DNA of 64,000 nucleotides, from NCBI GenBank assembly GCA_024449915.1, contig JAMZAV010002210.1:25221-89220 (forward strand), written 5' to 3'. This DNA comes from Sweltsa coloradensis. Its lineage: Eukaryota; Arthropoda; Insecta; Plecoptera; Chloroperlidae. Shown one piece after another: positions 24,501 through 36,500 of this stretch (positions are counted from its first letter, which is position 1; each line of letters opens with the position of its first letter). The notes under the pieces are model-generated. The model was not told the origin of the DNA. It did no database searches and worked only from the letters and a program-made list of their open reading frames with translations. The position numbers and the translations under genes were made by a program.

Positions 24501-27500
24501 AATAGTGTCTCTTTTGTGGAACTTATAACCTATAAGCAGCAACTATAAGCCCGACAAATGTAGGCCAACTAAGCTCGTGCGTAAAGCACGCCGTCGTGCC
24601 TGATTCGGTACCCGCAACCGGCAACAAGGGATTGAGTGCTCATAAACAGACTTTGGGCATTCCGTTTACAACTGCCCTTACTCCAAAATACCTAACTTCA
24701 AATATAGACTAGTTGGTTTTTGTCTAGTGTCAGGTTCTTTTTAGCGCCAGAAAGTAACGGGAAATATTTGAATCTGTCTCCCCGCCGGAAACAACATGTG
24801 ACGTCATCTGGAGTAGGGCGTAAGCTAGCAGTAGAACCAGGCTGCAACCACTGAGCGCTACATACTTACGTGGAGATCTGATATACCGGGCAAATGTTGA
24901 GATGTGAAGTTGGCGGAAGTTTGCCGTCCGCCATTTTCTTTCGTCCCTAATCAGCGGCAGATTCAAAAGAACTACTAAACATAAAAGATTCGTTCACTTG
25001 TGTCACTGTCACTGGCCTATGTTTATCAGTTTATTTTGTGCAACACTGCAGTAAACACTATTCCTAGGCATCCTGAGTGACCCTGATAATAGACTACTGT
25101 AATGTAGGTCTACAAGACAACATAACCTCAAAATAAGCTAGCCACAAACCGCCATCTTGACGTTAAGATTTATATCTAGACGGCGGTGCAATCGCAATGG
25201 AATGGCATTATAATCGAGGGACGTCGATAATAGGCCCATCGGGTTAGGCCTTTTAGACCCATCGCTTTAGGCCAATGTAGGCTTCAAGGTTACAGCATAG
25301 CATGCGCCCTCCACGTAAGTATGTATAGCTCAGTGGCTGCAACCTAGCGCGCATGCCTAAACTCCCGATGACGTCAGGGCAAATCTCCATAATTAGTGCG
25401 GTAATTCATAACCCAATCATTTTGAACACCCATAGTACAATAGTACCAGTACTTTATATTTTATTACTTTTTGATTTGTTATGGTTATCAAATAATTTCA
25501 TACACATTCTTAAATTCTTAAATACGTTAAATGAATTTATGAAACCAAGGCCAGTTCCCTATTGCCCCTGGTCAGGTTTCCCACGAAAAATAAAAACACA
25601 AATATATCCTCAATTATACACTTTCAACGTTGCTGATGAAACGATGTAGGCCTAATTGGTTCCTTATACTTTGCATAATCGAGGAAGCCAAGAGTAAGGG
25701 ACATAACCGAGTCGAGCTTGGACGGCGTTAACTGATATGATACCGTAAGAAATGAGCATGTTCATGCGTGAACGAAAACCCGTATGAAGAAGAGAGATAA
25801 TGAATTTTGTGTCGAGAAATGTATAAGATGTTAGATAGTCGTCCATTTTCTATAATTTCTCAATATTGTGTGATTATTTTGTGAAGTGTCTACAATGTGA
25901 ACGACTGTCAGCGGTTTAGCCGAGGTAGTTTAACCGGTTCCACTAGAACACCGAAGTTAAGCAAACTCAGGCGTGGTCAGGGGTAGAGTGGGTGATCGCT
26001 CTGCCCTGAAACTCACGTATGTCGCTGGTTAGGGTAGATTGAGGGTTCGAGAGCTAGTGTAACGGCTTCGTTCTCCTCGAAGTCTGCTCGGCAGTCCGGG
26101 TTAGTGGAGGAACCTATATGACTGTCAAGGTTACACCGTCCTTTCGGATGGGACGTTAAGCCGTTGGTTCCCTTGGTACTTTTCGAAAGGAGTAGGCTAC
26201 GTGCCGGTACCGGGTTTCCCCTTCTCCCTTCTGTTCATACTTCATCTTCATCTTTCACCACTCCTCGTCTCGAATAGCCAAAGTGCATTAATATGAGACG
26301 TTAAGCAATATTCAATCAATCAATTCTGCAAATAACATATCGAAAGCTACTTGGCAGATTATCAATGCTCAAACCATGGAGTTATAAATAGTACTGGCGT
26401 ACTGGTGGCGCAGGTGTGTGGTCGGCGGTGTACAAGTTAGCACTTCAAATTGGCAGACATTTTGATTGTTTACTTTGGTAACCAAGGTAACCTAGGGCCT
26501 ACCACAGTTCATGGTAGCAAAGTTTAGCCTGCTAGTAGTGGTTATAACAATCAAAATGGCGAATAGGCTCAAAGAAACAAACACGATTGTGGACGTGCTG
26601 TTCCATTTGAGCTAGACCTCCTTATCATCCAACTCCATGCTCAAACTAAGGCCCCTAGTCCCAAAAATCAACTCACGATCAACAAAGGAAATTTCATCAG
26701 GAATAATAAAGAAAAATAAAACACTTTTTTTGGTTATCTGTGAAGGGAGAGTCAATGTTTCAAGACTTAGCCGTAAAAGTGTGGAATTTAGACGCCATTT
26801 TGTAAAATGGCGTCTTTCCCCAAGTCCGATTTTCACCGACTTTGGCTTCGTTATTTGTGATTTATTTTGTAATATAATGTAATTTTTTCATCTTTGTACT
26901 ATTTTTTCCCTGGTTTGTATATTTTTCACCGTATAAAGATGTGCCTATAGGGCTAGCCACAAGCTCAGTGCGGCGTCTACCTGCAGATGTCGCATGATCG
27001 CCAACGGGTTCAATATTCCGCCACTAGGGAGGGAGGGTACAAAAATGTAGTGTAGGATCCGTCAACGTTTGCTATCTCAGTGCTAACTAAACTTGTCATT
27101 GTTTATTCGTTTTGCGTTGCTAAAATTATGGAAATAATGTTGAATCTGAAATAATTATTGACTGATGATTGTGTGGCAGGTGTGAAAATAGTTTTTAGTA
27201 CTTCATCTTTTGTACTAAAGTGCGATGTTGCGATCTGCAAAGAAAATGCAACTTATTTAAATAGATTTAAGGCCGAGCGAAGGCTGATTGTGATAGATGA
27301 TTATTTGTTCTGAATAATATACTAAACCTGTATCTTACAAATTGACAACAAAATTAGCCAACACTTGCACTTCCGTGAGGTCAGAAAAAACAAATAAAGT
27401 CCCCAAAGCTTATAGTAACTTATTCAAACTGTAAATTTTCACAGCTTTCTTGGACACATGAATATTTTACTCCTGGGTAGGTCCAAAATTAATCTTTAAA

Positions 27501-30500
27501 TCTTCATGCACTTGAACATATTTATCAAAGTGCCCTTCGATCACTTTACGTTCGATTTTCATATCTTCTTTTAAAGTAGCTGTTACTTTAATAGCTGATA
27601 TGTTTGAGTTTCATAATTTATTTGTAGCTATTACTTGATATTGTTGTATGAGCATATTTGTTAATTGTTGGCCTATTAAAGTATAATTACTTGTTGCATA
27701 TAGTAGAGATGATAGGAATTAGGAAGGTGTATCGTAAATTTCATTTAGTGGTCGGGTAAAGGTTATTAAATTCGTCTTGTGGTTAGTAAATTAAATAACA
27801 ATTTAATTTTATAAGATCCCTTTTTGACTGGTGCACAATAACAGTAATTCATTTTAATAGTGATGCAATGTTTAGTCCGATGCTTACAATTGGCATCAAT
27901 TTCTACGTAGGACCTACCTACTTGCTACTACTGACAAGTCAAGTGACACTATAGACAAGCAGGCCAGTTTGACGTTTATTGGTTTACCGTTTAAACGTGA
28001 TAAGTTCAAGGGACGTTCAACGTTTAGGAAACTATCCGTTTTCCCGCATTCCTATTGTGTACTATATATGTTTTTAAAATTATAATACTCATAGCTAGAA
28101 ACCCAAAGCTCATAGAGAAAACATTTTTTTATTCAACCTGGCTTTTGTTGACCCGGCTAAATCCAACTTAACTGTTAGTTAAATTATTAAGCGAGCGAAG
28201 CGAGCGTTTCCATTTTACTCTGCCGGAAAAAATAGTCACTGTTTTTTTTGTTTTTTTTTGTATGTCTCGCCATAACGTTCGAACGGAGGCTCGGATCGAG
28301 TTGAAATTTTGACCATCCGCAAGCTTTGTTCCCGATTGACTGCCATTAGTTTGTGGAAAAATCGTTCAAAAAGTTAAAAAGTTACATTAAAGTTAATCGA
28401 AAGTTTTCTTTTCAACTAAACGGCGACAAAATCTGAGGTGGCCAAATCATTTAGAATGTCCGTCCGGTCACGAATATGTTAATTTTATTTTGATCCGATA
28501 AGTAGTGTTGATGGAAATTACATTATAACAAAAGTAACGTTACCATGGCAACGAAAAGTCGCACGAGGTTCGCACTATGCACTGCCACCTAGAAGTAATC
28601 AAAATACTATCGAGAAAGTAGTGTATTATTTAATAAGTATAAACAATATTTGGACTTATCATGTTCTTTTAATAAATTAATATATTCAATTAAAGGTAAA
28701 GCAATATTTCAAGTACTTTCAGTACCCTTTAAAAGGCAACAAACCAAACCAAACATAAAACTCCGTCTCCCAGCCAAGGTTGACACATCTAACAAACACT
28801 GCCATCTTGATCTCAAAAAAATAAATATATTCAAATAAAAAATAAAAATTATACCACTATCATGCTCACAATAGTTCTATGGCTTGGGGACAGACTCCTT
28901 CCAAATCGCCGGGAAATCAATGCTGGGAGCAGTGATAGCATCATCAGCTACAGACATCAAGGCAGCCTCCTTTAGCCTCCGTTTATGTGAATTTGCTTCG
29001 TGTAGAATGATTGAAGCGTCATTCCAGTTCACATAATGATGATGTTCATAGACGTGCTCCGCTAGTTTTGAGGAGTATACCTTGTGCTGTGCAACGTTGT
29101 TTTTATGTTCTTTTAACCTGACTTCCAGAGGTCTCTTGGTTTCTCCAATGTTGATGGCACCACACTGACATGGAATTGAGTAAACTGCATTTTTCGACGC
29201 TTGTGATACGTTTAATGGCTTGGTTTTTGTCAATATACTTCTTAAAGTTCTGCAATAAAATGTAAAATGCAGTTTACTCAATTCCATGTCAGTGTGGTGC
29301 CATCTACATTGGAGAAACCAAGAGACCTCTGGAAGTCAGGTTAAAGGAACATAAAAACAACGTTGCACAGCACAAGGTATACTCCTCAAAACTAGCGGAG
29401 CACGTCTATGAACATCATCATTATGTGAACTGGAATGACGCTTCAATCATTCTACACGAAGCAAATTCACATAAACGGAGGCTAAAGGAGGCTGCCTTGA
29501 TGTCTGTAGCTGATGATGCTATCACTGCTCCCAGCATTGATTTCCCGGCGATTTGGAAGGAGTTTGTCCCCAAGCCATAGAACTATTGTGAGCGTGATTG
29601 TGGTATAATTTTTATTTTTTATTTGAATATATATTTTTTATTGAGATCAAGATGGCAGTGTTTGTTAGATGTGTCGACCTTGGCTGGGAGACGGAGTTTT
29701 ATGTTTTGTTTGGTTTGTTGCCGTTTGAAGGGTACTGAAAGCAGAGTCGATAAAGAAGTTTCCCCGTTGGGGAGGTCCTCCAACTCCCTATACCGCCCTG
29801 GGTTACATAAAAAGTCAGTTTTTGGCGTTGGGAATCTAACGTTCCGCGCGACTCTGTGTGACGATTGATGGAACTACTTCAATAAAAGTACGTCACTTTT
29901 CTACTAGTAGTTAACAGTCGATGACGACAAATGGCGGAAACGTCAAAATATTAAATACGATCGAATGTTGGCGAATGTTTTGGCATAAAGAAACTCTCTT
30001 TATTAATGAGGATATTTCTCATGGAGTAGACCTAAGCTTAGGAGCTAGGCCGACAATATGTATTGTTCAAGATTTCGATTTGAGTGCCTAGGGCGTACTT
30101 ACGTCTGAAAACTGTATTGTGGCCTTGGGCCTAGGCTACACTTACGTCCGTTAGGCTTGAACAAGGCATATCCCAAATTATTTCGCACGAAAATGTCAGT
30201 GACGCCTGCGCAACACTTTATAGTACAATAATAAATCAAAAGTAAATCGTTTTAAAAGACTAGGGCCCAGGGCTAATATGATTGAAATAAAATTGAAGTT
30301 TGACGTTTCGTCTGTTGTTTGTTGATTTCAGCGTCACTGCACATCGATAATCTACTGACCGTATTTAGAGTGCAGTGCTTTTATTAGTTTCACATTGGAG
30401 CCGCTCTCAGCGCGCAGGACGTTAGATTCCGTTATGACTTGGGAGTAAGGGGACCTCCCCAAAGGGGAAACTTCTTTATCGACTCTGCTGAAAGTACCCG

Positions 30501-33500
30501 AAATATTGCTTTACCTGTAATTTAAGATAGTAATGTAGTAATAGAACAGGATAAGTCCAAATATTGTTTATACTTATTAAACCTAACTGTTCTAAGAATC
30601 TCAGTAGTCATAAAAAAGTGTATTATTTGTTACGTTTTCCCAAAGAAATGATGTCAAGGTCCTCTAGATGGCGGTGGATTTTATCCACAAATTAAAGATT
30701 TACCCAAATAGGCCTACCTAGGCAATAATAAATAATATTGGAAACATGGCCCCATGGACAGCGAACGTCGCAAATTTTAAAATTTTAATAAATTGCAATG
30801 TGGGTCTAGCTATAGCACGTGCTCGCTTATCAACGCGTCCAACAGAGCGTTTCCTAGTTAGAAAGAATAGTAACATAAAATACTATATGCATCATGGTGC
30901 TATTTTGCTTTGAACATAATAATATGTTCATTATCATTGGCTTAGGCACCCAAAGGCTTAACATTGTTCGTGGTGAAAACATAGCCTATGAGTTTTTTTA
31001 AAATCAATTTCTCACAGTCCATACGGAAGGCTTTGGAAAGTGGTTAATATACATAATAATATACGTATTTCACGTATTCTTTGTTAGTGAACTTAGAATA
31101 CGAGTGGCATAACAAAACGATGATGTTTTGTTGATATATTGATCTACAAAGTATTCAAACGAATGTAAAACAGTGAGAAACTGCTGTGGCGCCCATTCTC
31201 AATGGTAAAATTTGTACCCCACCACCACGCCCACTAACAGCCTGTGACGTAGATTCTGTCTAGCCATATATAAAGCACCTTTAAACATGAGAAACAAATC
31301 AAAACAATTGGACATTTACAACAGCTGTTAACTTATATTAATTACAAATGTAATATTTCAAGAACTATTCTGTTCTCTTCGACGATGACATGTCAAAAAC
31401 ACACACATTACAAATTTCGAAATATCATCGTTCGATAAAGAGAAAGGAGTAGCGTTCTTCATACATTATATGTAACCTTAAAACATGTCTATAAATTTTA
31501 CCAACAAAAATTAGTACCTAATATTGAAAATATTATCATCTCCTTTGCATACAAGCTATTTTAAAGTACAAATTGTATAGTAATTGTACATAATCTTCTT
31601 GCAACTACAACTACACTTAGACGTCAGTTACATTGTCAACTATTTTTCACTTAATACTAGCTATCAATATAGCTGCTGATCGAGGTGTCTGGGAACGGAA
31701 GTAAGCTTCATGTTGATGAATATTATACTGAGACGAGAATATAGCAAGGCATATAGCAAGGCAAGTGCAGAAGCGTTGTTAGGATAAAATAGTTTTTTAT
31801 CCCGTGCACCCTATCATATCGGTAGTTGCACGTACTAGCCTATAATTGCGCTACAGGAATCATGAGTATGCGAGGCGGTGGTCCCTTACGAAATCAAATT
31901 CGCGCTCCTGTAATAGCTTAGCTAATCAGTTCCGTGACACTAGGCAAGAGATGAGAGAGAAGTAATTATGTTCTGAACTTGTTTGCAAGTTTTAGCTTGT
32001 CAAAAAGTCCAAGCAATTACTATCTCGTTTAGCAAGAGCGTGGCGCTTCATTATTACTTTCCATACTCCAATCTTTTTTCAATTTAGCTCCATTCTGCTA
32101 CGGTACATGGAATGCCACTTACTCACCCATCCTGTCCGCTACAAGATTCCTGCGATTTTTTTTTTAAATTTTACTGTCAGCAGCAACCAGTTCCATAACT
32201 TAGTTACGTGTCATGGAGTTTTGCTGTGTTATACGTAGCACGGTGTCAATGACTTGTAGGAGCTAAGTGAACGTAGTTGCGGATCGAATAAGTCTATGAA
32301 AAAGAATCGTTTCTCCCGATGAAATGTTGTTGCAGTGTGCCAAATTAAACAAAAGTACGTAACGTAGTGGCTGGCTGCAGATTAGTACCCAACACTGCAT
32401 CACTTTAAGTTGTTCCTAGTACTGATACACATCAGACATCACGTCACGTACACTCACGGCATCTGTGGTCACAGATTGATTAACATGAATCAGGTATATT
32501 CTTCATTCCAGCCAGGGACATACGTCTTAAAAAAATATTTTTCCTGAGGAAGTCCGCTTTAGGGTTCGTGACCCTCTTCAGCTAGTGACTAATTAGGTAT
32601 ATTGGAGGATGTCCGAGGGCTGTTATAAGAGGACTCAATCCCTTTCATTCGCATTTACAACCGAGGAAAACCTCGGTAAAAACCTTCAGTCAGGATTGCC
32701 GTCCTCGACGGAAATCGAACCCGGGACCTCCCGAATCAGAGTCTCGCGCGCTTCACTCTTGAGCCAACACTGTCGGTACGTCTTGAAACAGACGCTTTCA
32801 ATCAATACGTCGACGTCGCTCACACTTCTGGGCCTATGAGTAGCACTACTTCAATCGGAGCCTGAGTAAAGCTATCCCATACAACAATCTAGGCTGCTGT
32901 TCGTCTTCAAGAACGTGGATGTTTAGCGACCCTCGCAAACTTTATCCGTGGGATAAAGATAAAGATATGTTGTGGACGTAGAACAAATTAGAGTTGTTGT
33001 TCCTTTCTAGGAATTATTCGAGGTTTGAAACCACGTGACCACCCAAACTGCCACCAACGGTTTATTTCTCGACTTGCGTCCATGGTGAATGCAAAACATA
33101 GGTGTGGTGTTTGTGTATATTAATAGGTATAATCTATCAACAGGTTGCCTTGCAGTGGAGTCAGTCGCCACGAACGAGAGCTAGGTTTAGCGGTGAAGCC
33201 CGAGAGCGCGCACACTCGGCTCTACCAGTTCGCTCTGTCATGTCAGCCCAGCACGTCCGACTCCCGCCCTGCCAGCCACCCCATCCACCACCTCAAGGAC
33301 ATTGAGCAGCAACTGTTCGGCCACCTCGCGAAGAAGAAGAAACATCGCCGCAAGAGAAAACCCGAGTACGACCTCGATACCGAACAGCCACAGGTTGTTA
33401 GACCCACGTCGAGCTTGTGGGATGTGGAGGAGCTCGGCCCAGAACCGAAGAGGAGGCCGATGCAAGTCACCGACAAGAAAGTCTACTCGTGTAAACCGGA

Positions 33501-36500
33501 AGTATTATACACAATAAGAAACAAGAAAATAGTGCGGCTTAAAGACGTTGAAGCGAAGGCTACAAATGTTGAAGTTACGAGTGGCTGTGCGGGACAACCG
33601 TTCGTGGCAGCAAACAGGGAGAGTGCTGACAGTGTCCCACCATGTGAACGCTTGACTGAGGCGCAAATTAAAGAGATCCCAAAGTTTTCAAATTATAATA
33701 AAGGAATTTCTTCCAAGGTAAGGAAGGATAACAATAGCAAGCTTTCCGATGAAATCTTGCTATTTGATTATAAATACCTACTGTGTGGATCTATATATTT
33801 TTGTGTTTAGGAGGCCCACTGGTCATTGTTACAGTTGACTGATTGATTAATTAGTTACTAGTTTTTACAACACAGCCACTGTTAAAAAAGCAACCATAGG
33901 AATGTTTGTTGCTGTGGCACAACATGGGCTATCTGTATCGGCGATTGTTTGACTGAAACTTTAAGGGGCCACTATGGTGAAAATGGAGAAATCTGCAAAT
34001 ATGAAGCAATCAATCTGTTTTTTTGTTTGTTTTGTTTGGTGTTTGGTATTAGTGTGAAAATTTTTATCTAGGACAATTTTTTGTACGGAATTTAGCGAAA
34101 ATTTCATATTTTTGCCGTACTGCGATGAGAAGAAGTAAAATTTCAAAATATATATAGGCCCTACATTTTAAAAAATCCAACTCGTATCTAGTATTAATTA
34201 AGACAACTAAGTATGCATTTTCTAATAAAATAAACTCTCTCTAATAAACACGGATTTGAACAAAATAATTTTAATCGCAGTTTTAAAAATTAAAAAAATC
34301 AATACGGTACTTGAGTTTTGTTATTGGATGAGCGAAACGAAGATTCCATTTCACTACACTGGAGAAAAAAAATCCGGGATTTTTTTTTTGTATTTTTGTC
34401 TCTTTGCTAACACAATTTGGGCTAAACCGGTACTCCAATTGCGATGAAATTTTGTGGAGGCCTTCGAAATCTCTGAACTTAGAACTGCCACGTTTTTGAG
34501 CGCAATCGAAAAATTATTTCTCATGAAAATCGCAATTTTACGATTTTTTTCGATTTTATAAACATTTCTTCGACTTGTAACACCTACATGCTCTATCCGA
34601 TTGTAATAATTTTTTCACAGAACCTTAATTTTATGAATTAATTTATTCGTGTGAAATTTGAGCGCAATCGAAAAATTATTTCCTATGAAAATCGGAATTT
34701 TACGCTTTTTTCGTTTTTAAACTATTACGCTCATCCAACAACGCGCCTGAAAATCGTTTGTGAAGCTTCCTAGTTTATTAACATTGGATTTAACATTAAA
34801 AGTTCAACAAAATCGGTTGAAAATAACTTTGTTCTACTCGTCCCTAGCTTAGAAGAGTGAATTTCAACTTCTCCGCTGAGTAGTAGGTAACTTGCGGTAT
34901 TTACTAGTCCATAGCTTGCCTTCATGCCCGCTAGCTACCTCTGCTATAATTTAATTGTCTTCTGTGTTCTGATCTTTTTACAATTGTGTTAACTATACCT
35001 GTACCTAGTACCATTTACATGTACCGGTAACATGGGGTGAATAGGAACTATGGGGTGAATAGGAACAAAACTTCCTCTAAATAATACTAAATTCGTAATA
35101 GGTTTTTTGTAGTTGGTACACTACATTTTGCAGTTCCCTCTAAAAATAGACTAAACTTGACAACCGCAGCCTTTATAATAGAAAATCAGCCTCAATGTTA
35201 TGAAAAGCATTGGCACATTTAAGAGAGCTGATAAACTTTGTCATTTCTCTTTATCTGGGAAGAGTTACATATCTTATAAACGTAGGACTCCATTATCAAG
35301 ATATATTTTTTTAAATGTAATTTGTGTTCCTATTGACCCCTGGCTAGGGTTAATAGGAACAGCTAGCATATCTATATGTATTTTCAGGCATATTTATATC
35401 CCTGTTCCTATTGACCCCACATGGAGGTGAATAGGAACGCACAATATAAAAATAAAAATAAAATATAAATATTCATATACTCTGTTAATGGTTGGTTATA
35501 TTATTTAAAGGAACCACATAGCTATAATTTAAAAAATATCTCATTGGTTTACTATGATTCATGTTGAAATAACAAGAAGTTAACTTACAAAACTGTTCCT
35601 ATTCACCCCACCTTACGGTATATGTTTAACCTTGGCTTTATAGTAGGCGACTATGACGCTGTGTTGTTAGTACTTTAGACAGAAATTAAAAAAGTGACTA
35701 CATCGGGGATCGAACCCGGGACCTTAGCTGTCCAGGATATGTTCTTACCAACTGAGCTATGCAGCCACCTATTTAAAACTCTAATTTTTGGTCTGTTTTG
35801 TACATTGTTAATAACGTGTATAGAGCAGATTGCACTGCCTGTTAGACTACATACGAAGTTAACTGGAGAATACAAACCATTTCTTGTAACCATTTAAATA
35901 AATAATAGTAGGCGACTATGACGCTGTGTTGTTAGTACTTTAGACAGAAATTAAAAACGTGACTACATCGGGGATCGAACCCGGGACCTTAGTTGTCCGG
36001 GATATGCTCTATGCAGGCATCAATTTTAAACTGTCTAATTTTTGGTCTGTTTTGTACATTGTTAATAACGTGTATAGAGCAGATTGCACTGCCTGTTAGA
36101 CTACATACGAAATTAACTCGAGAATACAAACCTTCTCCTGTAACACTTAAAATAAAAAATAAAACTGTCTAAAGTACTAACATAACAGCGTCATAGTCGC
36201 CTACTATAAAGCCAAGGTTAAACATCATATATCCCAACTCTAGGGTTGTAAGAGATGGTTTGTATTCTCCATTTAATATCATGTAGTCTAAGGCAGTGCA
36301 ATCTGCTTTACACACGTTATTAACAATGTACAAAACTGACCAAAAATTTGTCAGTTTTAAATTGATGGCTGCATAGCTCAGTTGGTAAGAGCATAGCCCG
36401 GACAGCTAAGGTCCTGGGTTCGTTCCCCGGTGTAGTCACTTTTTTAATTTCTGTCTTAAGTACTAATCTTACACAAAAACAATTGCAGGCATAATATATT

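Larger units (their letters stand above)
28632..30617. mobile_element. Penelope-like retroelement insertion, inverted pair of 3' ends, 11-bp target duplication
   Basis: The insertion is bounded by the direct repeat GTGTATTATTT (28621-28631 and 30618-30628) within a family A element. The inserted DNA is a long inverted repeat: the left arm runs leftwards from about 29253 and the right arm rightwards from about 29255. Each arm holds the GIY-YIG end of a Penelope-like element plus the same 3' region (TATAATTTTTATTTTTTATT, GATCAAGATGGCAGTG). The right arm is itself split by the element at 29742. Inverted partial copies are a known arrangement for Penelope-type insertions. Confidence 0.75.

Noticed and set aside
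25915..26040. 5S rRNA gene
   Set aside because: Too diverged, and joined to a SINE body and simple tail rather than a terminator.
28877..29287. Host GIY-YIG nuclease gene
   Set aside because: It lies in an inverted retroelement pair with a target duplication and lacks a real start; the first residues read across the junction.
33718..33810. Extension of RBM41 exon 3 to the in-frame stop at 33810
   Set aside because: A strong donor at 33718 joins in phase to the RRM exon; the extra frame is intronic.
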